From assembly GCA_041747855.1 (NCBI GenBank), contig JBGTEJ010000071.1:1-64000 (forward strand): a DNA stretch of 64,000 nt, in the 5' to 3' direction. The notes beneath the pieces are model-generated. The model was not told the DNA's origin, did not search any database, and worked only from the letters and a program-made list of their open reading frames with translations. This DNA comes from ZC4RG35 sp041747855. GTDB taxonomy: Bacteria; Actinomycetota; Acidimicrobiia; Spongiisociales; ZC4RG35. Each line of letters opens with the position of its first letter. Position 1 is the first letter of the stretch. Shown here in pieces: positions 16,285 to 24,464 of this stretch. A program made the position numbers and the translations under genes.

Positions 16285-17467
16285 CCTAGCGCTAACCGGA
16301 ATCGGTCATCTGACGACGAATGTGGGAGACCCGATTGGGGACGCAACCGTCTTGATCGCCGACGGGATCATCACTTTTGCCGGGGCAAGCACAGACGCCC
16401 CGGATTTACGCGACACCCTTGTCTACGACTGTGGCGGAAACGCGGTTATCCCGGGGTTTGTCGACGCTCACACTCATCTGGTTTTCTCAGGGGACCGGTC
16501 CCAAGAGTTCCGGCGAAGAATGGCCGGGGATTCATACCTCGCTATCGCCGCCGAGGGTGGGGGCATCATGTCGACGGTCAAGAGCACAAGATCGGCCACA
16601 GAAGCCGACCTCTTCGGGAGTACCATGTCGAGGCTCATCACGATGATCGAACACGGTACTACGGCCATCGAGGTCAAGTCCGGTTACGGTCTGGAGCTGG
16701 ACACCGAATTGCGACTGCTGGAGGTGGCAGGTCGACTCGGAGAACAATGTGGCATGCAGGTTCGGACCACTTTTCTCGGTGCCCATGCGATTCCTCCGGA
16801 GTTTGACCGGGACAGGTACGTCGATCTGGTCATCGACACGATGCTCCCTGCCGTCGCCGGTATGGCGGACGACTGCGACGTCTTCGTCGAGCATGGAGCT
16901 TTCACCGTCGACGAGGCAAGAGCCATTCTGACCAAGGCCTCCGAGTTCGGAATGGGTCTGCGAGTGCACGCCGAGCAACTCTCCAACTCGGGGGGCGCTC
17001 TTCTTGCCGCCGAACTTGGCGCCATGTCAGCCGACCACCTGGACCATGCCACACCTGAGGATGCCGCCGCCCTTGCCGAGGCCGGTGTCATCGCGGTCCT
17101 GACCCCGGGCGCTTCGCACATGTTGCGGACCCCACAGGCACCCGGTCCGATGTTGTGGGACGCAGGATGTGTGGTGGCGATCGCCACCGACTGCAATCCC
17201 GGGACCTCCTATCTCGAGTCGATTGGTCTGGCGATATCTCTGGCGGTCGTTCAGATGGGCCTGAGTGTGGACCAGGCATTGTGGGCTGCCACCAGAGGAG
17301 GGGCGTTGGCCCTGGGGATGGAGGACCGAGGGATTGTCGAGGTGGGAGGGGCTGGTGACCTCGTGGTCCTCGATGCCCCCTCACCAGAGCACATCCCCTA
17401 CCGCCCTGCCTCCAACCTGGTAGCTGCCACCATCATCGGCGGCAGACGTTGGGAAAAGAGGGCATAG
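16277..17467 (+). CDS. hutI: Imidazolonepropionase
   Basis: A metal-dependent amidohydrolase that opens imidazolone-5-propionate to formiminoglutamate. The metal-binding pair is FVDAHTHLVFSG with His65 and His67. KSGYGL, RTTFLGAHA, HAEQLSNSG and the late ATDCNPGT with the metal aspartate are all HutI-specific blocks. I chose the GTG at 16277 (MSDLALTGIG, 396 residues) rather than the upstream TTG at 16262; it overlaps hutH by 8 bases. The urocanase gene (hutU) that connects HutH and HutI is not in this window. Confidence 0.95.
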   Translation: MSDLALTGIGHLTTNVGDPIGDATVLIADGIITFAGASTDAPDLRDTLVYDCGGNAVIPGFVDAHTHLVFSGDRSQEFRRRMAGDSYLAIAAEGGGIMSTVKSTRSATEADLFGSTMSRLITMIEHGTTAIEVKSGYGLELDTELRLLEVAGRLGEQCGMQVRTTFLGAHAIPPEFDRDRYVDLVIDTMLPAVAGMADDCDVFVEHGAFTVDEARAILTKASEFGMGLRVHAEQLSNSGGALLAAELGAMSADHLDHATPEDAAALAEAGVIAVLTPGASHMLRTPQAPGPMLWDAGCVVAIATDCNPGTSYLESIGLAISLAVVQMGLSVDQALWAATRGGALALGMEDRGIVEVGGAGDLVVLDAPSPEHIPYRPASNLVAATIIGGRRWEKRA

Positions 17468-17471
17468 AGAC

Positions 17472-18512
17472 ATGGACCGGACACGCATCGAAGAATTCCT
17501 CGAAAGATTCGTCGCTCTGGGGGCCGCGAGCACGACCCTTGCGTTGCTGGCCGTGTCCGAGCGTTCGGGTCTCCTGGCCTGGCTGGGTTCGAACCAGGGT
17601 GGCACGGTCGCCGAGATCTCCGCCGGTGCCGCCCTCGACCAGCGTTACGTGACCGAGTTCTGTTCCGGCCTGGCTGCCGCTGGTGTTCTCGATCACGACT
17701 CGGGTGTCTTCACCCTGGCCGAAGAGCATGCCCTGCTTCTCAGCGATGAGACGAGTCCATACTTCATGGGGGCCTGGCTGGACATGATCCCCGCCATGTA
17801 CCGCCAAATCGACGGTGTGGCGGAAGCCGCCAAGCATGGTGGGGGTGTCGCATTCGACGCCTTCGGTGAGGAACTATTCAGGGGCCTCGATCGTGCCAAC
17901 GCTCCCTCACAGAGGATCCTTCTCACCCGAAAGTGGATCCCCGCAGTGCCCGGACTGGTCGGGAAGCTGGAGGCGGGTATTCATGTGGCGGACGTCGGGT
18001 GCGGGTCGGGAACTGCCGCCATCACCGTCGCCCGAGCCTTTCCCGCCAGCACCGTGGTCGGATTCGACACTTCGCCCGAAATGGTCACCATGGCTGAAGG
18101 TCGGGTCGAGGGTCTGGAGAACATCAGCTTCGAGACCCGCTCTGTCGAGGACCTCCCGACCGACCCGGGATTCGATCTGATCACCGCGTTCGATGTGATC
18201 CATGACCTGGTCGACCCAGTGGGCGGGCTGGCTCGGATCCGGTCGGCCCTGGCGGAGGGTGGCGTGTTTCTGATGATGGAGCCAAACATGTCGTCCGATG
18301 TTGACGACAACATCAACGACATCGGCGCCATGATCTACGGGACGTCGGCGATGTTCTGCATGACACAATCCCTGGCGGCCGGCGGTGCCGGCCTGGGCGC
18401 GGCCTGGGGTCGCCAGAGGGCTGAGGAACTTTCGAGGCAGGCTGGATTCAGTACTTTCCAACCCCTGGATGAGATCTCAAACCGGTTCTCCGCTTTCTAC
18501 TTGCTGACCTGA
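17472..18512 (+). CDS. Class I SAM-dependent methyltransferase, Rv2258c-like
   Basis: A 346-residue protein with an N-terminal winged-helix-like region (about residues 1-90: LALLAVSERSGLLAWL, GTVAEISAGAALDQRYVTEF) and a Rossmann methyltransferase domain from about 165 onward. The SAM motif I is VADVGCGSGTAAI, and VVGFDTSPEM follows as the acidic loop. The layout, including GTSAMFCMTQSLA near the end, matches mycobacterial Rv2258c-type proteins of unknown substrate. It starts 4 bases after hutI and is probably co-transcribed with it. A role in histidine metabolism is unproven. Confidence 0.8.
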   Translation: MDRTRIEEFLERFVALGAASTTLALLAVSERSGLLAWLGSNQGGTVAEISAGAALDQRYVTEFCSGLAAAGVLDHDSGVFTLAEEHALLLSDETSPYFMGAWLDMIPAMYRQIDGVAEAAKHGGGVAFDAFGEELFRGLDRANAPSQRILLTRKWIPAVPGLVGKLEAGIHVADVGCGSGTAAITVARAFPASTVVGFDTSPEMVTMAEGRVEGLENISFETRSVEDLPTDPGFDLITAFDVIHDLVDPVGGLARIRSALAEGGVFLMMEPNMSSDVDDNINDIGAMIYGTSAMFCMTQSLAAGGAGLGAAWGRQRAEELSRQAGFSTFQPLDEISNRFSAFYLLT

Positions 18513-18592
18513 AGCACCCCACCGACAAGGGGATCTCTTCAGACAGACGGGTCTCTGAGCGGACAACGACACTCGACCCGACCCAGCTCGAA

Positions 18593-18628
18593 GCGGGATG
18601 TCGCGTCTACCGATTCGCAGCATCCCGC
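18593..18628. terminator. Inverted repeat between convergent genes, possible bidirectional terminator
   Basis: A perfect 8-base inverted repeat, GCGGGATG at 18593-18600 and CATCCCGC at 18621-18628, separated by 20 bases, lies in the 130-base spacer between the methyltransferase and the facing amidohydrolase gene. There is no T-tract on either side, so it would be an atypical or Rho-assisted terminator. Nothing else is visible in this spacer. Confidence 0.4.
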
Positions 18629-18642
18629 CAATCGCCTGACTC

Positions 18643-20106
18643 CTATGGCCATCCCTGGTGGTGGAGCCGGAAATCCCGCACTTCGCGGATCGTCTTCGGG
18701 CCCCACGACATGGTCGGCACCGGGTGTTCGGCACGGGCCTGTTCGATCTCGTCGCGGGTGAACCCGACAGGCTCGGTGATCGGCTCGATCCCGTAGAGTC
18801 TCGCCGCATTCCAGCCGAGAATCTTCTCCTTGGCCCGATCGGTCATAGGGGGGTAGCCGTGTCGGTCACGCATCTCTTGAGGGATCTGGAAGGACCGGAA
18901 GGCTTCGATCTGACCTTGAGGCGACCCGTAGAAGATGGAGTCGGTTCCCCAAAGGATGTTGTTCTCACCGAAGGTGAGGAGCAGCTTGCCGAGCACGTGG
19001 GCAGCCTCATCGGGACGGCGCAACAGGTGCCACCAGGTCGAACCCAGCTCGGCATAGACATTCTGACCCGGGCCGATACCTGCCTGGCGGACCGAGGTGA
19101 TCAGACGATTGACCCCCAGGTTGGCGGTTCCAGCCGTGTAGGGGCCTTCACGCTGGGACACCTCGAACCCGGAGTGGTAGATCACGAACGAAACATCGGG
19201 ATGGAGACTTGCGGCAGGCCCGACGTCCACCGGCGAGCCGTATGTCGTGTTGCCTGAGAGCCCCTTGTGGATGAAGAGGATCGGGGTCCCAATGTCCACC
19301 AGATGTTGCAGGAAGAGATCGGCGACCTGGGGCCGGTTTCGATTGTGGTCGTCCAACCACCATCCCATCCCTGAGGGAAAGTGGGTGAAGGTTTTCCACC
19401 CGGCGATCCGGTGTTCGCTGACGGTCTTCGACATCTCGTCGAGGACCGACCCGATCGGCGCCGTCTGAGGAAGGGCGAGGGCGTTGACGACGACCCGTTC
19501 GTCACCCGAGAGCGCGACCACCAGTTGGCGGGTCTCCTCCATGAGCTCATTCGAAAGCGGGCTTCCCTGGGGATTGATGGGGAGCCCGGACAGGGCCACC
19601 ATGGTGGTGTCGGACCTGACGAAGATCTCCTCGAGAAAGTGGTTAGTGGCAAAGCAGGCGCGTGGGTCGTCTTCCTCCTCGCATCGGGCCTGGGGAAAGT
19701 TGTTCCCCCAGAACCAGTTGCCCCTGGTGGAGGGGTCGAGGTCGTACTCCAAGAGATGTCCTTGCACATCGAACACCCACGTCGGGTGTCCAATCGTTGC
19801 CCTGGCGGCGTCCGTATCGTGCCGGGAAATGGGGTCGAACGGGTAGAAGCTCCCAGCGGCCAAGCCCCTGGCGGCTGCCACGGTGTTGTCGATGGCGATA
19901 AGGCAGATGGCGAGAGCGCTGGCCGATCGGAGGAACTGCCGTCTAGTCATGCCGGTGCGGATGATGGCCTCATCGATACCGGCGTTGGCCATCGCCGACA
20001 TCTCGCGTCGCAACGGTGTGATCGGCTCCGGGTCGTACTCTCCGTTCGAGCACTGGTCGAAGTTGATCGGCAACCCCGGGTCTTCCGAGCGCCAATCGAT
20101 CGGCAT
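18643..20106 (-). CDS. Exported amidohydrolase (amidohydrolase 2 family) with Tat motif
   Basis: A 487-residue protein starting at the ATG at 20106. A 50-residue leader containing CSNGEYDPEPITP precedes a twin-arginine segment, MTRRQFLRSASALAICLIAI, so export by Tat is likely despite the long n-region. The long leader with an N-G-E-Y/F motif is a trait of this subfamily. The catalytic part is a TIM-barrel amidohydrolase: FDVQGHLLEYD (metal site normally H-x-H, here Q-G-H), IHKGL, IYHSGFE and LWGTDSIFYG with the metal aspartate. The substrate is unknown. It lies 44 bases downstream of the M15 peptidase gene. Confidence 0.75.
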   Translation of the reverse strand: MPIDWRSEDPGLPINFDQCSNGEYDPEPITPLRREMSAMANAGIDEAIIRTGMTRRQFLRSASALAICLIAIDNTVAAARGLAAGSFYPFDPISRHDTDAARATIGHPTWVFDVQGHLLEYDLDPSTRGNWFWGNNFPQARCEEEDDPRACFATNHFLEEIFVRSDTTMVALSGLPINPQGSPLSNELMEETRQLVVALSGDERVVVNALALPQTAPIGSVLDEMSKTVSEHRIAGWKTFTHFPSGMGWWLDDHNRNRPQVADLFLQHLVDIGTPILFIHKGLSGNTTYGSPVDVGPAASLHPDVSFVIYHSGFEVSQREGPYTAGTANLGVNRLITSVRQAGIGPGQNVYAELGSTWWHLLRRPDEAAHVLGKLLLTFGENNILWGTDSIFYGSPQGQIEAFRSFQIPQEMRDRHGYPPMTDRAKEKILGWNAARLYGIEPITEPVGFTRDEIEQARAEHPVPTMSWGPKTIREVRDFRLHHQGWP

Positions 20107-20150
20107 CCGCCAAGTATCGCGCAGATTCCGCCTCGAGGGGTCGCCCGCGG

Positions 20151-21014
20151 TCAGGGGGCTGGGGAGCCGCCTACACCTGCCGTTTCCAACCACCCTGGTG
20201 CAACCGGTTCAGCGGGGCCACCCGGGCACCTCTCGATGTCAGCGATGAGTCCCGCGGCCGGCCCGGCCACCGTCAACAGGGAACGTTGCGGAGTCCCGCA
20301 ACGGATCAGATCGGTTCCCACCCACACGAACTCCCAGGGCTCGGGGTTGGGGCCCTGGTTGTCGACACCGTCTGGATATGAGGGGATGAATCCGTTTCGT
20401 TTGGCCACAGCGAAGTTGTCGCGGGCGAGCCAGGTGTACCCCTGGGAAGAGCGGAATGTTCCATAGGTACCGTCGGGGTATCTGAAGTCGATGGCGTACC
20501 CGCTGTGATGCTTGGACATTCCCGGTGGGGCGGCCCACCTGAGGGCCGTCTCGATCGCGGCGTCGGACGAACCACTCAGTCTTTGGTTGAACATGGTCCG
20601 CTGAGTTGCGAGGGAGCGGTATGCCGACCGAGCGACGAAGCCCATCCCAGCCTGTCTGGCTTCAGCATGCAGGGTCCGCCATCCTGCCGCCGCCCCTGGT
20701 TGCATCAGGATCGGTGCCGAAACCAGAGTCCCATTGAGTGCGATCGGCTGATGGGAGTAACCCCGGGCCAAAGCGAGTTGCCAGATTCGATCGTCAGTCG
20801 AAGTGTTTCCGGTGATCGCGTACCTGACATCGGACATCTCCAGTCCGGGGAGAGTGTTGGCCACTGCGTACCGGTATAGATTCGGAAAGTCCCGTCCCTC
20901 ATACTGCGGCCATAACGGTTCGGGCAGCCCGGTTGTGGAGGACTCGGAGGCCACGGCCGGAAAGCTTGCCGCCAGGACAATCAGGACGGCAAAGGCGAGG
21001 GAGGCTCTCCGCAT
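20151..21014 (-). CDS. Secreted M15 (VanY-like) D-alanyl-D-alanine carboxypeptidase family protein
   Basis: A 287-residue protein with a clear signal peptide (MRRASLAFAVLIVLAASFPA, cleavage near AVAS). The peptidase domain shows ARSAYRSLATQRTMF and the zinc motif SKHHSGYAIDF, with His169 and Asp176 as ligands. The third ligand should come from an ExxH motif; here it reads EPWE (Glu225 to Glu228), so the histidine is replaced by glutamate. Family members trim D-Ala from peptidoglycan stems outside the cell. The substitution may leave it inactive or metal-altered. It is first in a run with the exported amidohydrolase. Confidence 0.8.
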   Translation of the reverse strand: MRRASLAFAVLIVLAASFPAVASESSTTGLPEPLWPQYEGRDFPNLYRYAVANTLPGLEMSDVRYAITGNTSTDDRIWQLALARGYSHQPIALNGTLVSAPILMQPGAAAGWRTLHAEARQAGMGFVARSAYRSLATQRTMFNQRLSGSSDAAIETALRWAAPPGMSKHHSGYAIDFRYPDGTYGTFRSSQGYTWLARDNFAVAKRNGFIPSYPDGVDNQGPNPEPWEFVWVGTDLIRCGTPQRSLLTVAGPAAGLIADIERCPGGPAEPVAPGWLETAGVGGSPAP

Positions 21015-21070
21015 CCTCAGAAAGTTAGAGGGAAACCCGGGTTTGTACAGGTCGAGCCAAACCCGGACGG

Positions 21071-22942
21071 CTACCAGGCGCCGCCACCGCCGCCACCACC
21101 ACCGCCGCCACCACCACCCCCGAAGCTGCCACCACCCCCGGACGAAGACGAGGAGGGTGGGGTAAAAGCCCCGTTGAGGGCCGATGAGAGACCGGAGAAG
21201 GCGTTCTCGGTGTGCCCGCCCGAATAGCCGTAGTTCCCGAACCAGTAGATCGAGGACTGTTCGGCGAGTTCAGGTGGGGCGGTCAAACGGGCCGTCTCTA
21301 GCACCTCTTCGGCTACCCCGAAGGCGATTGCATAAACCAGGAATCGATCCCACAGATCGAGGGAGATGACGGGGGCCTCATGGAGCCGCGAGAAATCTTT
21401 CAGATACCGACGGAAGGCCGACCAACGCGCCGCTTCGAGGGCTCCACCGGGTGTCCGCTTCACCCTGACTTTTCGGAACATGACGAAGATGAACAGCGCC
21501 ACTCCACCGATCACCATCCCCACCATCACCAAGGCACCGATGGTCTCGCCACCGGGGACCCTGCGGAGCAGAGCTGGAAGACCGACGCCGGCCAGAAAGA
21601 TGAGGCCTACGACACTCAGAACCGCAAGCACGATCGCCTTGACACCGCCCTCGTCGAATAGACCTTTGGTCCGGAGCGCCTTGACCACCCGGGTCCTGAA
21701 GGTCTGGTACGTCTCGGCGTTGGCGCTGGCATCGTCCCGAATCCCTTGCCGGAACTCGTGGAGCGGGGTAGGACCGTCCGAGAGAACCCTCTTGACGACG
21801 GTCAACACGGACCGCTCGAACTCGGTCAGCCCATTGGCCTCAGGACCGACTTCCAGCACCAGATCGGAAATAGTCTCCGTCCGCAGACCGCCCCAAGTCT
21901 TTCGCTGCACCTGGGAGGGCGTCGCCGTGATGGCACCACGTCGGATCAGGTCGAACAGTGTCGCGGTGAATTCTCTCTCGGCCACCAGACCCTGGGACAG
22001 CAATCCACCGACTTCAGCCGGTGACAGGTCTGTTGGTGGCTCCTGCTCGTACTCCCGGTCGTAGTCGACCTTCGGTTCCTTCCCATATCTGAGGAACAGG
22101 AGACCCCCCAAGACAAGGGGGATCAGGAGAGCCAGGGCACCGCCGAATATCAGACCTCGCCGGGCGGCGCGGGCAGCCTGCTCCGCATCCTGGAAGAACC
22201 TCTCTTCCTCCTCGAGTATCCCTCCCAGACCATCGCGGTCACGAATCTGGGCACCCTCCGTGCTCGTCAGGAGAGCGGTGGGGAAGGTGGTCCTGATCTC
22301 AACCCACTGGTTGGCCGGGACGTTCGAGGCCTCTATGGAGGGACTGATCCGGTCACTGCCAAGCGAAGTCGAACCTGAGACTCCCGCCGGATGGCCCCAA
22401 ACCCTGACCTCGTCGACCTGCGCTCCGGCGGGTATGGCGACCCTTGCTGTCAGGCTGTCCACTCCCACCGACCACTGGTCACCCCACACCTGGAGATTCA
22501 CATCGACGACATCGTTGTAGACGACCGCGAGGCCGATCATCATGTAGACGATGGTGAAAGTTCTGCGCTCATCCCGGCTGCTGTGGTGCCAGACGACACG
22601 GGTATAGCCCCCGATGTCCTCGACACCATAAGTACCGGTGGGTGATGTGCACCCCAGGGTCGTGCATCCTCCCGGTTGAAGCCTCCCCGACTCATCACGT
22701 ACTTCCAAGACGACCACACTCTCCCCGGGTCGAACCCTTATGTCACGGTAAGCGCCCGAGTACTGACCGTTGAACTGGTAGGTGAGCGCCTCGGTGACAT
22801 GCAAGGAACCGTCGTCACGCACCACCACCTCGACGTCGGCAGCAGACATCCAGAACGATCGTGATTGTGCCATCGCGGGCATGACAGGCACAACGATGAG
22901 GGCTGCCAGGAAGGCAGCGAGGATCAGGGCCTTGGCCCGCAT
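21071..22942 (-). CDS. DUF2207 domain membrane protein with glycine-rich tail
   Basis: A 623-residue protein starting at the ATG at 22942 (signal peptide MRAKALILAAFLAALIVVPV). An exported N-terminal domain of about 240 residues (VVVRDDGSLHVTEALTYQF) is the DUF2207 hallmark. A membrane helix lies near residue 270, a cytoplasmic winged-helix-like stretch (PAEVGGLLSQG, LIRRGAI) follows, then two further helices. The C-terminus ends in a run of 14 glycines after SFGG. Function is unknown; these proteins regularly accompany LemA. Its ATG begins one base after the lemA stop. Confidence 0.85.
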   Translation of the reverse strand: MRAKALILAAFLAALIVVPVMPAMAQSRSFWMSAADVEVVVRDDGSLHVTEALTYQFNGQYSGAYRDIRVRPGESVVVLEVRDESGRLQPGGCTTLGCTSPTGTYGVEDIGGYTRVVWHHSSRDERRTFTIVYMMIGLAVVYNDVVDVNLQVWGDQWSVGVDSLTARVAIPAGAQVDEVRVWGHPAGVSGSTSLGSDRISPSIEASNVPANQWVEIRTTFPTALLTSTEGAQIRDRDGLGGILEEEERFFQDAEQAARAARRGLIFGGALALLIPLVLGGLLFLRYGKEPKVDYDREYEQEPPTDLSPAEVGGLLSQGLVAEREFTATLFDLIRRGAITATPSQVQRKTWGGLRTETISDLVLEVGPEANGLTEFERSVLTVVKRVLSDGPTPLHEFRQGIRDDASANAETYQTFRTRVVKALRTKGLFDEGGVKAIVLAVLSVVGLIFLAGVGLPALLRRVPGGETIGALVMVGMVIGGVALFIFVMFRKVRVKRTPGGALEAARWSAFRRYLKDFSRLHEAPVISLDLWDRFLVYAIAFGVAEEVLETARLTAPPELAEQSSIYWFGNYGYSGGHTENAFSGLSSALNGAFTPPSSSSSGGGGSFGGGGGGGGGGGGGGAW

Positions 22943-22943
22943 T

Positions 22944-23489
22944 TCAGAACTCGACGGCTGGCGCTTCCTGGGCAGCCTCGCCGGCCTCGAAGAACTCACG
23001 TATCTTGAAACCGAACAGACCGGCGACGAGGTTCGTCGGGACCTGCTGGACCGTGTTGTTGAAGGTGAGCACCGTGTCGTTGTATATCTGACGGCTCACC
23101 GCGATCCGGTTCTCGGTGTCCTGAAGGTCCTCTTGCAGGCTGGCGAAGTTGGCCGAAGCCTTGAGTTCTGGATAGTCCTCTGCGACGGCGAACAACTGAC
23201 GCAGGGCCTGAGTGAGGAAGTTCTCGGCCTGAGCTTGCTCGGCAGGACCCTGTGCGGCGGCTGCCCCGGCACGGGCAGCGGTCACATTCTCGAAAGTCTG
23301 ACGTTCGTGGCTGGCATAGCCCTTGACCGTCTCGACCAGGTTCGGGATCAGGTCATACCGGCGTTTGAGTTGCACCTCGACCTGCGCCCATGCGTTGTCG
23401 ACACGGTTCCTGCTGGCTACGAGGCGGTTGTATGTGAGGACGACGAACAGGACAAGCGCCCCCACGACGCCGGCGATTATCCACTCCAT
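22944..23489 (-). CDS. lemA: LemA family protein
   Basis: A 181-residue protein with an N-terminal membrane anchor (about residues 3-20) followed by the long four-helix LemA domain. YNRLVASRNRVDNAWAQVEV, KRRYDLIPNLVETVKGYA and ETENRI-like DTENRIAVSRQIYND are the conserved core, and the LFGFKIREFF end is diagnostic. LemA proteins are envelope proteins of uncertain role. The pairing with DUF2207 one base downstream is a common arrangement. Confidence 0.92.
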   Translation of the reverse strand: MEWIIAGVVGALVLFVVLTYNRLVASRNRVDNAWAQVEVQLKRRYDLIPNLVETVKGYASHERQTFENVTAARAGAAAAQGPAEQAQAENFLTQALRQLFAVAEDYPELKASANFASLQEDLQDTENRIAVSRQIYNDTVLTFNNTVQQVPTNLVAGLFGFKIREFFEAGEAAQEAPAVEF

Positions 23490-23540
23490 TGTCCGAAGCT
23501 TAGGCCATCGATCCGATCGCCGCGTCTCTCCGCTGAATAC

Positions 23541-24464
23541 TCAGCCCCCGAGGGCGCGGGCCATCGCTTCCCCCATGTCGGACGGGGTCTCGGCTACGAC
23601 GACACCGGCGGCACTGAGAGCGGAGATCTTGGCCTCGGCGGTGCCTTTGCCGCCGGAAACGATGGCCCCGGCATGACCCATCCGTTTCCCGGCAGGTGCG
23701 GTGGTCCCGGCGATGAAGCCGGCCACCGGCTTGGTCATCGACTTGACGTACTCGGCACCCTCTTCCTCGGCGGTGCCCCCAATCTCACCAATCATGATGA
23801 CACCCTCTGTTTCCGGATCGGCTTCGAACATGCCGAGGATGTCGACGAAGCTGGTCCCGTTGACCGGGTCGCCTCCGATCCCGACCGCAGTCGTCTGTCC
23901 CAACCCGAGAAGTGTCAGCTGGTGGACTGCCTCATAGGTCAACGTGCCCGACCTCGAGATGACACCGATTCGTCCCGGCTGATGGATGTAACCGGGCATG
24001 ATCCCGATCTTGCATTCGCCGGGGGTGATCACGCCCGGACAGTTGGGGCCCACCAGCCGGGTGCCCGAGCCCTGAAGGTAACGCTTCGTTTTGACCATGT
24101 CGGCCACCGGTATGCCCTCGGTGATCGCAACCACGAGGCGAAGTCCCGCCGCGACTCCCTCCATGATGGCGTCGGCGGCGAAGGGTGGCGGGACATAGAC
24201 CACGGAAGCAGTTGCCCCGGTCTCCTCCACAGCCTGGCGGACCGTTGCATAAATCGGGAGCTCGATTCGGTAGCCGTCCTCCCTTCCCGGGACACCCGAG
24301 TGATCGGTCTCCCCCTCGAAGAGAGCAACCTCACCTGCCCGGGATGGGTGTACCGCCCCGACCATCTGAGTCCCATAGGCAATCGCCTTGTCCGTGTGGA
24401 AACTGCCGGTCTGACCGAGACCCTGCACGAGAACCTTGGTCTCTCGGTCCACGAGGATGCTCAT
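23541..24464 (-). CDS. sucD: Succinate-CoA ligase, alpha subunit
   Basis: A 307-residue CoA-binding subunit of succinyl-CoA synthetase, the substrate-level phosphorylation step of the TCA cycle. The CoA-binding segment is GLGQTGSFHTDKAIAYGT, the active-site strand is GPNCPGVITPGECKIG, and the phosphorylated histidine is His264 in GHAGAIVSGGKGTA. It overlaps sucC by 4 bases and is translated second, as usual. Confidence 0.97.
   Translation of the reverse strand: MSILVDRETKVLVQGLGQTGSFHTDKAIAYGTQMVGAVHPSRAGEVALFEGETDHSGVPGREDGYRIELPIYATVRQAVEETGATASVVYVPPPFAADAIMEGVAAGLRLVVAITEGIPVADMVKTKRYLQGSGTRLVGPNCPGVITPGECKIGIMPGYIHQPGRIGVISRSGTLTYEAVHQLTLLGLGQTTAVGIGGDPVNGTSFVDILGMFEADPETEGVIMIGEIGGTAEEEGAEYVKSMTKPVAGFIAGTTAPAGKRMGHAGAIVSGGKGTAEAKISALSAAGVVVAETPSDMGEAMARALGG

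Noticed and set aside
17580..17610. GGTTCGAACC motif resembling a tRNA T-arm
   Set aside because: It is inside the methyltransferase coding sequence with no acceptor stem or anticodon arm; similar TTCGA matches at 4091, 46990 and 49204 are also coincidental.
21071..21125. CCACC/CCGCC tandem repeat suggesting a CRISPR or microsatellite
   Set aside because: It encodes the poly-glycine tail of the DUF2207 protein in frame; there are no spacers.
22100..22130. CCCCCC...GGGGG palindrome as a third copy of the dispersed element
   Set aside because: It lies within the DUF2207 coding sequence and lacks the GTC/GAC ends and flanking CGGTCGAG.
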